Shown: positions 5,004 to 12,148 of the stretch, in pieces
Numbering within the stretch: position 1 is the stretch's first letter
Layout: each line of letters starts with the position of its first letter
NCBI GenBank assembly: GCA_016926235.1
Contig: JAFGOZ010000395.1
Coordinates: forward strand, 1 to 12,148
Direction of reading: 5' to 3'
DNA from: Bacteroidales bacterium
GTDB taxonomy: Bacteria; Bacteroidota; Bacteroidia; Bacteroidales; UBA10428
DNA: 12,148 nucleotides
The notes under the pieces: model-generated
What the model saw: only the letters and a program-made list of their open reading frames with translations
Databases searched by the model: none
What the model was told of the DNA's origin: nothing
Translations under genes and position numbers: made by a program

Positions 5004-8000
5004 TATGGTCAAGCAAGGACAAATCATTAAGAATCTTATCCCTTCAGAACCTGTGGTAATAAACAAAGTCCAACCACTTGGTTCTATGGTATCGTTATCA
5101 TTTACTGGAGTCAACACTAATCGTGCAAATACCAAAGTTGTTTCTTTGAGTGAATATGACCTACTTGAGGTTTTAACTGAGGAAGGTTCATTTAATTTCA
5201 AAGGCGACCCAGTCAAGTTTGCTTTGTTCGCTGAAGCCGAAAGAATAAACTCTGCATATCAATTCGACCCTCTCTTTGCCGTTAACTGTAGTATTGTTGA
5301 CCCTCTTCCCCATCAGGTTGAAGCAGTATACAAGTATTTACTGCCATTGCCTAAAATCCGCTTCTTACTTGCTGATGATACTGGTGCAGGAAAAACAATC
5401 ATGACTGGACTTATCTTAAAGGAATTAATGATGCGGGGTCTTTTGGAAAGGATATTAGTAGTCACTCCCGGGGGTCTCACCAAACAATGGCAGGAAGATG
5501 AAATGTTGGCGAAGTTCAATCTTCAATTTACCCTTGTTAACAGAAGTTTGTTTTCATCCGACCCAAACATTTTTCATACTGCTCCAAGAATTATCACGTC
5601 CATTGATTTCATCTGTAGAGAAGATATTCTAAATGTTATTGCGAATTCGCATTGGGACTTAATTGTCATTGATGAAGCGCATAAACTCTCTGCTTATGAT
5701 TATGGCAGAAAAGTTTACAAATCGAAAAGATATCAAGCAGCACAGTTACTTTCAGAGCAATGTGAGCATCTTCTTTTATTGACAGCCACTCCACATAGAG
5801 GAAGGACAGATACCTTTAAAAAACTACTTCAATTACTTGATGAAGATATTTTCGCTACGGATGAAATCGCTTCATCACGAATAAAAGAACTTGAAAGAAA
5901 TGGCATAAATAAATTCTTTATTAGACGTCTGAAAGAAGATATGAAAGACTGGCAGGGCAAACCACTATTTAAGAATAGATTTACTCAGACAGTTTCATAT
6001 CAACTGACACCTGAAGAGAAAGAGTTATATGATGCAGTCACAAAATACCTATCTAAGCAAAAAGAGGAAGCCTCAGAGACAAATAACATACATGTTTCAT
6101 TGGCATTAACAGTGATGCAGCGAAGGCTTGTTAGTTCAATCTATGCAATCAAAAATACTCTTTACAGAAGATGGAATGCACTTCAGGGTATTGTAGATGA
6201 GGTAAATAAAAATCCAAATTTATGGTCGCAGCGTCACAAACTGGAAGAGTTTGATATCGATAGCATGGATGACTATGATGAATTGGGAGATGAGGAAAGA
6301 GATGCATTGGAAGACATTTTATCAGACCCAAGAAAATTTAAGTTATTCACCACTGCCAAAAGTTTGCAGGAGATTCAAGAAGAGGCACGTGAGGTAAAAC
6401 ATCTGTTTGAAATGGCTGATAGCCTTTATAAGAAAAACCAAGAAGAACAGAAATTCAAGGAACTCCAAAAATTGCTGGTGTCTGAAAAAGTAATAGATGG
6501 AGAGAAACTGGTAATTTTTACAGAGCATCGGGACACACTCATTTATCTTGAAGAAAGACTTTCAAAAAGTGGTGGATATAAGGTAACCACAATTCATGGT
6601 GGCAAATCAGTTGATGAAAGGCGGGCAGCGCAGTGGAGTTTTGCTACTCCAGAAACCCAGATTCTTATCGCAACTGATGCTGCTGGTGAAGGCATAAATC
6701 TTCAGTTTTGTCGCTTACTGATTAACTGGGATATTCCTTGGAATCCAAACCGTCTGGAGCAGCGTATGGGACGTATTCACCGTTATGGTCAAAAGAAAGA
6801 TGTTCTTGTCTTTAACATGGTTGCAAGTAATACACGGGAAGGGAAGGTTTTAGAGATGTTGCTAAGGAAATTGGATATTATTCGTGATGGTCTTGGTGAC
6901 GATAGAGTATACGATGTTATTCAAGATGTTTTGGAAGAAGTCAGTCTGGAAGAGGTGATGAATTCTGTTTTTGCAGGGAAGCAGACAAAATTGGATGATT
7001 TTCTTTCCCAAGACGATGAACAATTACAAGCAAAATTTAAAGAAAAAATAACTGAACAGAAAGAAAAACTGGCACATAGCACTGTTGATTATAAAGATGC
7101 AAGAATTTTAAAAGAGCATTCTGATGAAAAACGGTTGCAACCAATCTACATTAGACTGTTTTTTGAGAAAGCATTTAAACATATTGGTGGTGAATTCACG
7201 GAAATCAGACAATCCATTTACAGAATAGATAAATTGCCTGATTCTTTGGCTCTGACGCTTAGAAATGATTACAATATATTTTCTGACACCATAAGGCAAA
7301 TACAATTCTGTTTCGACAAGCAACTATTCTTAGAGTATCTGAATATTGGTGACTTGGGTAAAGTCCATTATATAAATCCGAGCAACCCGCTGTTCGATAG
7401 TTTAATCAAGGTTATCAGGAATCAGTATCGAGAAGACATGTTAAAAGGGACAGTCCTTGTATCTCCCGTGGATAAAAAAGATTGTTTCGCCTTTTTTGTC
7501 AAGTCTCAAATTACGGATAACCGTCCCAACAAAAACATTGACAGTATTGCAGATGAACGATTGATGTTAATACAAAAAACAACCGATGGTGAATTTCAAG
7601 TAACATCTCCAGCCAAGTTTATTGATTTGCATCCACCAGCAATGTATGCGAAGCCAATAGTGCCGCCAGAAGTAATTAGTAATGAAAGTGTGATTGAATG
7701 GAGTTTTAACAATATTACTCTTGACCAATTTGAAGAAACAAAGACACATGTCATTGAAGACAGTGAGAGAAGAAAGGAATATCTTGATACTGCATTTACA
7801 AGAGTAATAATGGATATTCAAATCCAAATTCAGGAACTTCAAGGGAAAGTATTACTCGGTGACTTTAAAGCACAGGAAAAGATATTGAAGAAGCAAGAAC
7901 GTATCAACGAACTTATTAAGAAGAAAGAAATCCGATTAGCGAATCTTGAATTAATGACTCAGTTATCACCTAAAGCACCAGAGGTATTGGGTTGTGCCTA

Positions 8001-8421
8001 TATTGTTCCACTTACTCAGGTGGAATATCAAGAAGAGTATGGTATGAGCAGGGATGATGAAGTGGAAGCAATTGCAATGGACGTATCCATGAAATACGAA
8101 ATTGAACAAAGTTGGATACCTGAGGATGTATCAAAGAATAATGAAGGTTATGATATTCGCTCAACCAGTCCAGAAGAATTTAAGCGGTACATTGAAGTAA
8201 AAGGACGCAGTGCAGAAGGCGGTGTAATGCTATCAGAAAATGAAATGAATCGCTTGGCTCAATTAGGAGATGCTGCTTGGTTGTATATGGTGATGAATTG
8301 TAAAAGCACACCAGAATTGCATTGTATTCAGAATCCTGCTGTGAGACTGAAGTTTGAATTGAAAACAAAAGGTGTTCAATATTATCTTCCATTGGAAGAA
8401 TGGAAGTCAAAAATCAAATAA
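4996..8421 (+). CDS. SNF2-family helicase with C-terminal DUF3883 nuclease-like domain
   Basis: A 1141-aa superfamily 2 translocase. ATP-binding lobe: motif I D127-D-T-G130-A-G-K133-T134, motif II D226-E-A-H229, motif III T263-A-T-P266. Second lobe: F508-T-E-H-R512, then A559-T-D-A-A-G-E-G-I-N568 and Q589-R-M-G-R-I-H-R596-Y-G-Q599 (motifs V and VI). A long acidic insert lies near residues 413-440, and a charged coiled-coil-like region at about 936-985. The C-terminus (about 1020-1130) resembles DUF3883, with D1053 followed by E1067-V-K1069, the arrangement of a PD-(D/E)xK nuclease core. Helicases of this kind occur in DISARM-type and related defence operons (DrmD-like), where they are thought to translocate on invading DNA. 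A second in-frame ATG at 5005, one nt beyond the upstream stop, is an alternative start. Whether the PD-(D/E)xK-like site cuts DNA is not known. Confidence 0.92.
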   Translation: MHSMVKQGQIIKNLIPSEPVVINKVQPLGSMVSLSFTGVNTNRANTKVVSLSEYDLLEVLTEEGSFNFKGDPVKFALFAEAERINSAYQFDPLFAVNCSIVDPLPHQVEAVYKYLLPLPKIRFLLADDTGAGKTIMTGLILKELMMRGLLERILVVTPGGLTKQWQEDEMLAKFNLQFTLVNRSLFSSDPNIFHTAPRIITSIDFICREDILNVIANSHWDLIVIDEAHKLSAYDYGRKVYKSKRYQAAQLLSEQCEHLLLLTATPHRGRTDTFKKLLQLLDEDIFATDEIASSRIKELERNGINKFFIRRLKEDMKDWQGKPLFKNRFTQTVSYQLTPEEKELYDAVTKYLSKQKEEASETNNIHVSLALTVMQRRLVSSIYAIKNTLYRRWNALQGIVDEVNKNPNLWSQRHKLEEFDIDSMDDYDELGDEERDALEDILSDPRKFKLFTTAKSLQEIQEEAREVKHLFEMADSLYKKNQEEQKFKELQKLLVSEKVIDGEKLVIFTEHRDTLIYLEERLSKSGGYKVTTIHGGKSVDERRAAQWSFATPETQILIATDAAGEGINLQFCRLLINWDIPWNPNRLEQRMGRIHRYGQKKDVLVFNMVASNTREGKVLEMLLRKLDIIRDGLGDDRVYDVIQDVLEEVSLEEVMNSVFAGKQTKLDDFLSQDDEQLQAKFKEKITEQKEKLAHSTVDYKDARILKEHSDEKRLQPIYIRLFFEKAFKHIGGEFTEIRQSIYRIDKLPDSLALTLRNDYNIFSDTIRQIQFCFDKQLFLEYLNIGDLGKVHYINPSNPLFDSLIKVIRNQYREDMLKGTVLVSPVDKKDCFAFFVKSQITDNRPNKNIDSIADERLMLIQKTTDGEFQVTSPAKFIDLHPPAMYAKPIVPPEVISNESVIEWSFNNITLDQFEETKTHVIEDSERRKEYLDTAFTRVIMDIQIQIQELQGKVLLGDFKAQEKILKKQERINELIKKKEIRLANLELMTQLSPKAPEVLGCAYIVPLTQVEYQEEYGMSRDDEVEAIAMDVSMKYEIEQSWIPEDVSKNNEGYDIRSTSPEEFKRYIEVKGRSAEGGVMLSENEMNRLAQLGDAAWLYMVMNCKSTPELHCIQNPAVRLKFELKTKGVQYYLPLEEWKSKIK

Positions 8422-8424
8422 AAT

Positions 8425-10092
8425 ATGACAAATCAAACAGAAACAATCCGAAAGTTTGTCGGTTACATAAATAATAAAGATTTCCTTGGCGGCTTTTGGT
8501 TGCCAAATATCCAAAGACATTTTGTCTGGAGTGAAGAACAAATAGCAAGATTATATGATTCAATTTTAAGAGAATATCCTATTGGTAGTTTCTTAATCTG
8601 GAAAACAAAAAGTGATATTAAGCATCGGAAATTTATTGACAACTGGAAAGATTCGATTAGAATAATGGATTTTTACGTTCCAGAGAACGGAAATGCAAAA
8701 ATGCTTGTTTTAGATGGTCAACAACGAATACAGAGTTTACTAATTGGATTAAATGGTAGTTATAATGGTAAAGAGTTACATTTCAATATCCTGAGTGGAG
8801 ATTTAAAGTCCCCCGAAGATGTGAGATACGAATTCTCTTTTATGGATAATTCTATTTTCCCATGGATTAAGTTCAAACAAATTGTGACTTCAGATAAAAA
8901 GAACAGAGATATTAAAAAAGATTTGCTTCAATCCGCTAATCTAACCCTGCCTACTGACCAAGATGACCGATTGGAAGAAAATATTGAATTAATACGCAAT
9001 GTTTTCTGCATTCAAGAGAACATCGCATATCAGATTATTGATAGTGTTGACCGCCCTGAATCATATACTGATGATGATATCGTTGAGATTTTTATCAGAG
9101 CAAATTCAGGTGGGACTACACTTAATAAATCAGATTTAATGTTCTCTCTACTTATAAACAGTTGGGAAGAAGCAGATGAAAACATGTCTGATTTACTGGA
9201 TGAGTTAAATAGGACAGGTTACAAATTCAATCGTGATTTTATTATTAAAACATGCTTGGTTTTACTAAATCAGGGAGCACGTTATAATGTCGATAAGTTA
9301 AGAGATGAGACAGTTAGACAAGGAATTTTAGACCAGTGGGAAGATATCATTAAATCACTCAAAAAAGTAAAGGACTTCGTTTATGGAAACACATTCCTAA
9401 AAACGGATAAAACAATACCATCATATTTAAGTTTGATTCCTTTGATTTATTTCTCATTCCATTATCAGGATAAGTGGGCAAAGAATCTAAAAGAATATGA
9501 TAAATATCTAATACGAACATCATTGACAGGCTCATTTGGTGGGACACCTGATAATCTGCTGGATAAAATTGTAAAGCAGATGAATGAAGACCAAGACTTT
9601 ATTTTAAGCAATATTTTTGGTTCGATACGTGAGGTAAATCGTAGCCTTGAAGTATCCAAAGAAACAATTTTAGGATTGAATTATTGGAAAAAAGAACTGC
9701 ATTTATTCTTCAACCTATGGTATGGATTTAACTATCAGCCGTCATTGCAAAACAATTATCCTGCAGTTGACCACATTTTCCCTCAGTCTGTGTTAAAAAG
9801 GATAAAAGAACCTAATCCTGAAACAGGAAGATTAAATATCATGAAATACAAGTGGCAAGACCGTGACCAGATTGGTAATTTGATGCTGCTTACTGCTGAA
9901 GAAAATGGTGGTGGTGGAAAAACTGCTATAATCCCTGAAATTTGGTTTGCTAACAAATCAGAAGAGTATCTCGAACTTCATTTAATACCAAAAGACAAGA
10001 ACTTATGGAAGGTTGATAATTTTGAAGCATTTATTGAAGCGAGAAAAGAACTCATTTTACAAAAATTTGATTACCTGATAATAAAAGCATAA
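8425..10092 (+). CDS. DUF262 + HNH (DUF1524-like) protein, GmrSD-type nuclease
   Basis: A 555-aa single-chain protein. The N-terminal half is a DUF262 domain: R-H-F-V-W-S-E-E-Q near residue 31, the signature D97-G-Q-Q-R101, and F-I-R-A-N-S-G-G-T-x-L-N-K-S-D-L at about residues 223-238. In GmrS-type proteins this domain binds and hydrolyses NTP and controls the nuclease. The C-terminal part carries an HNH/DUF1524-like site with D449-H450-I-F-P-Q454, N485 in IGNLMLL and N494 before a Gly-rich loop. The fused architecture is that of GmrSD, SspE and BrxU, which cut modified or foreign DNA. It starts 3 nt after the helicase stop and ends 4 nt before the methylase, so it belongs to the operon. It may act as the effector nuclease, gated by the state of DNA methylation. 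This is inferred. Confidence 0.88.
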   Translation: MTNQTETIRKFVGYINNKDFLGGFWLPNIQRHFVWSEEQIARLYDSILREYPIGSFLIWKTKSDIKHRKFIDNWKDSIRIMDFYVPENGNAKMLVLDGQQRIQSLLIGLNGSYNGKELHFNILSGDLKSPEDVRYEFSFMDNSIFPWIKFKQIVTSDKKNRDIKKDLLQSANLTLPTDQDDRLEENIELIRNVFCIQENIAYQIIDSVDRPESYTDDDIVEIFIRANSGGTTLNKSDLMFSLLINSWEEADENMSDLLDELNRTGYKFNRDFIIKTCLVLLNQGARYNVDKLRDETVRQGILDQWEDIIKSLKKVKDFVYGNTFLKTDKTIPSYLSLIPLIYFSFHYQDKWAKNLKEYDKYLIRTSLTGSFGGTPDNLLDKIVKQMNEDQDFILSNIFGSIREVNRSLEVSKETILGLNYWKKELHLFFNLWYGFNYQPSLQNNYPAVDHIFPQSVLKRIKEPNPETGRLNIMKYKWQDRDQIGNLMLLTAEENGGGGKTAIIPEIWFANKSEEYLELHLIPKDKNLWKVDNFEAFIEARKELILQKFDYLIIKA

Positions 10093-10096
10093 CAAA

Positions 10097-12148
10097 ATGC
10101 AGAATTGCAAGAAACTAATTGAAGTCGCAATGCCGATTAAAGAGATATCGGCAGAAAGTGTACGTGATAAATCAATAAGACATGGGCATATATCAACATT
10201 GCATCTTTGGTGGGCAAGAAGACCATTATCTGTTTGCCGTGCAGTGGTTTTTGCCAGTTTAGTGCCTGACCCATTGGATAAAAATTGCCCTCAAGCATTT
10301 CGAGATGCTGTCAAAATTCTTTTAGGTAAATCCAACAATATTAGTGACTCTTATAAACCTTATGATGATATTCCATATACTGCTGCTATTGATAAAATGG
10401 AAGATAATCTAAGAAATAGGCTATTGATGTTTATTGGAAAATTTTCTGAAAGATATATTCTGAATGAAAAACAGGGACGAAAAACAGATTCCAAAGACGC
10501 ATTAAGTGATTCGAGTTTGATTAAATGGGATAACCGAAATAATGAAGAGGTATTAAATAAAGCACGGAAATTGATATGGGTCGCTCATAATTCTGCAAAT
10601 GGAGTTGACGCTAATAAGATGCTTGCTGAGTTTGAAGAGTATTTTAAGGCTATTAAAGACGCTGAAAATAGTTTATATAACCTTGAGAATAGACATATCA
10701 AATCTGAAAGCATCAAATTCAAGGAGAAAAAACTTCAGGATGCTATAAATTCATTTTTAGACAAAATGCCAAAGGTATTTGACCCTTTTGCAGGTGGCGG
10801 TGCAATACCATTAGAATCGTCCCGATTAGGATGTAGAAGTTTTGGCAATGATTTAAATCCAGTGGCACATATTGTTCAAAAAGGGAGTGTAGAATTTCCG
10901 CAAAAATTTGGCAAACCAATTACATATAGTAAATCAGAATTTATTAATCTATATGGAGAATCAGAATTTAGGAATGTGTTACCTGAAAATAAGATACTGA
11001 ATAATGGAGAGGTGGTGGCTGTACGTATAAATAACCGCCTTTCTTTTGACATAGGAATCTTGTCCAATATACTAATTTTAAAAGCAAAGCAACTGTTCAG
11101 TTATCTTTATCCAGACGGTGAAAGAAATGAGAGTTTAGTTGCAAATATTTGGGCAAGAGTGGCAAAATGTAAGAACCCCTCATGTAAAGCAGAAGTTCCT
11201 CTTTTAAGACAATTTTATCTCGTTAATAAAGATAATAATAGTATTTTCCTTCAGCCTCAGATTAAAGGCAATAAAATTGAATTTGAAATTAAAAATGGAT
11301 TATGCCATGAAAATCCATGGGTAAACAGAGGTAACTTAACTTGTCCTTGCTGTAAAAATGTCACTGATGTTAATGTGATAAAATCGCAATTTGTTGCTGG
11401 TCAAACAAAAGAACGACTCTTGGCTGTAATATATGAAAATAAAGAAGGGAAAATCTATCGCCTTCCTTCAAAGGTTGACTTTGATGCTTTTAATTTAACC
11501 CCTGACCCATATGAAATTCCATTCGAGAAAATGCAAAGGAACTCAGCAGGGGGGGATACATTTACATGGGGAATAGATACTTGGAGTAGTTTGTTATCAA
11601 AAAGGCAATTATATTCTATTCTTGAGTTAATAAAACTGATAAATGATGATTCATTATTCGAACAGTACAAAAGGGATATCGAATATAAGAAAGCGCTAAA
11701 AACCTATCTGGCTATCCTAATTGACCGATTTGCTGATTACAACACTCGGCATTGTGTTTGGATATCTAATATGGAACTAATTGCACATTTATTTGGGAGG
11801 CAAGCCATTCCTATGAATTTAGATTATGCAGAATCAAATCCATTAGGTAACTCAACAGGGAGTTTATTAAGTCAATTGAATTGGATTCAACGTTATATTG
11901 AATCAGAATCAATTAATCCTTTTTCTTCAATTTGCGTGAATACAGCATCTGGGAACTTAGCACAATTCCCCCTAAAATCGCTTGATGCAGTAATCACCGA
12001 CCCACCATATTTTGATGCTATCGCTTATGCAGACATATCTGATTATTTTTATGTTTGGCTAAAACGTTCCCTTAAATCTGAATATCCATATAATTTCAGT
12101 ACCCCTCAGACACCTAAAAGTGAAGAATGTACCGCTTTGAAACATCAT
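10097..12148 (+). CDS. DUF1156-family adenine-specific DNA methyltransferase with Zn-ribbon (3' truncated)
   Basis: The reading frame opens at ATG 10097, 4 nt after the DUF262 gene, and stays open for 684 codons to the window edge, so the C-terminus is missing. Residues about 5-70 match the DUF1156 N-terminus (IEVAMPIKEIS, then HLWWARRPL). The SAM-binding motif I is D229-P-F-A-G-G-G235 and the catalytic motif is D635-P-P-Y638-F-D, the Asp-Pro-Pro-Tyr type used by N6-adenine and N4-cytosine amino-methylases. Between them lie C358-x4-C363 and C416-P-C-C419, fitting a Zn-ribbon as in COG1743 adenine-specific methylases. Family members are usually about 900-1000 aa, so roughly two thirds is present. 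It probably methylates host DNA to protect it from the operon's nucleases. A G7 run (11549-11555) lies inside the gene without breaking the frame. Confidence 0.9.
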   Translation, partial: MQNCKKLIEVAMPIKEISAESVRDKSIRHGHISTLHLWWARRPLSVCRAVVFASLVPDPLDKNCPQAFRDAVKILLGKSNNISDSYKPYDDIPYTAAIDKMEDNLRNRLLMFIGKFSERYILNEKQGRKTDSKDALSDSSLIKWDNRNNEEVLNKARKLIWVAHNSANGVDANKMLAEFEEYFKAIKDAENSLYNLENRHIKSESIKFKEKKLQDAINSFLDKMPKVFDPFAGGGAIPLESSRLGCRSFGNDLNPVAHIVQKGSVEFPQKFGKPITYSKSEFINLYGESEFRNVLPENKILNNGEVVAVRINNRLSFDIGILSNILILKAKQLFSYLYPDGERNESLVANIWARVAKCKNPSCKAEVPLLRQFYLVNKDNNSIFLQPQIKGNKIEFEIKNGLCHENPWVNRGNLTCPCCKNVTDVNVIKSQFVAGQTKERLLAVIYENKEGKIYRLPSKVDFDAFNLTPDPYEIPFEKMQRNSAGGDTFTWGIDTWSSLLSKRQLYSILELIKLINDDSLFEQYKRDIEYKKALKTYLAILIDRFADYNTRHCVWISNMELIAHLFGRQAIPMNLDYAESNPLGNSTGSLLSQLNWIQRYIESESINPFSSICVNTASGNLAQFPLKSLDAVITDPPYFDAIAYADISDYFYVWLKRSLKSEYPYNFSTPQTPKSEECTALKHH

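Noticed and set aside
5313..8410. Several 60-91-aa minus-strand frames within the helicase gene
   Set aside because: They are antisense shadows of a continuous gene with all helicase motifs; compositions rich in Cys/Phe/Leu/Ser are typical of shadows.
9359..11670. Minus-strand frames of 62-71 aa within the DUF262 and methylase genes
   Set aside because: They lie antisense to intact conserved domains, with no regulatory signals or domain content of their own.
1..12148. CRISPR array, tRNA, rRNA, insertion sequence or attachment-site repeats
   Set aside because: No regularly spaced direct repeats, no cloverleaf or rRNA-like sequence, no transposase or integrase and no convincing long direct repeat were seen by eye.
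4713..12148. Calling the operon a canonical DISARM system
   Set aside because: The drmA/drmB (DUF1998) and drmC (PLD) genes are not in the window and a DUF262-HNH gene occupies the middle, so the evidence supports only a related helicase-methylase defence system.

Overview
The window is AT-rich, lacks recognisable Shine-Dalgarno sequences (genes are preceded by A/T-rich stretches), and carries a perfect match to the Bacteroidota -7 box (TAnnTTTG) upstream of one operon. This suggests a member of the Bacteroidota or a close relative. No rRNA, tRNA, transposase, integrase or CRISPR array was seen. The content (replication primase/helicase, small DNA-binding proteins, ArdC-like protein, restriction-like operon) is that of an accessory genomic island or satellite-type mobile element. 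This is an inference from gene content; no element ends were found.

Layout. Positions 1-202 are non-coding, with a C8 tract and several inverted repeats. Positions 203-2600 hold a small ribbon-helix-helix-like gene overlapping a PrimPol/VirE-type primase-helicase (732 aa). A small acidic orphan follows (2659-3030), then a 202-bp gap with a candidate terminator, and a 71-aa XRE-type HTH gene (3233-3448). Converging on it from the minus strand are an ArdC-like/IrrE-type zinc metalloprotease (4586-3714) and a 64-aa companion (3660-3466).

A 126-bp divergent intergenic region (4587-4712) separates the protease from a plus-strand operon that fills the rest of the window. The order is XRE regulator (4713-5003), 1141-aa SNF2 helicase with a C-terminal DUF3883 PD-(D/E)xK-like domain (4996-8421), DUF262 + HNH GmrSD-like nuclease (8425-10092), and a DUF1156-family adenine-specific DNA methyltransferase with a Zn-ribbon (10097 to the window end, truncated). 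Spacings are an 8-nt overlap, then 3 and 4 nt, so these genes are very probably co-transcribed.

How they may work together. The last four genes look like a multigene restriction/anti-phage system related to the helicase + methylase defence families (DISARM/Pgl-like neighbourhoods). The methylase would mark self DNA, the helicase would translocate on or survey DNA, and the DUF262-HNH protein and the DUF3883 domain are candidate effector nucleases. The XRE protein probably controls the operon: a near-perfect 28-bp dyad (4683-4710) lies between the -7 box and its start codon, and a second 10-bp inverted repeat lies just upstream. The divergent ArdC/IrrE protein may relieve repression by cleaving the XRE protein, as in ImmA/ImmR and IrrE/DdrO pairs, or may act as an anti-restriction protein. 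The operon continues past the right edge.
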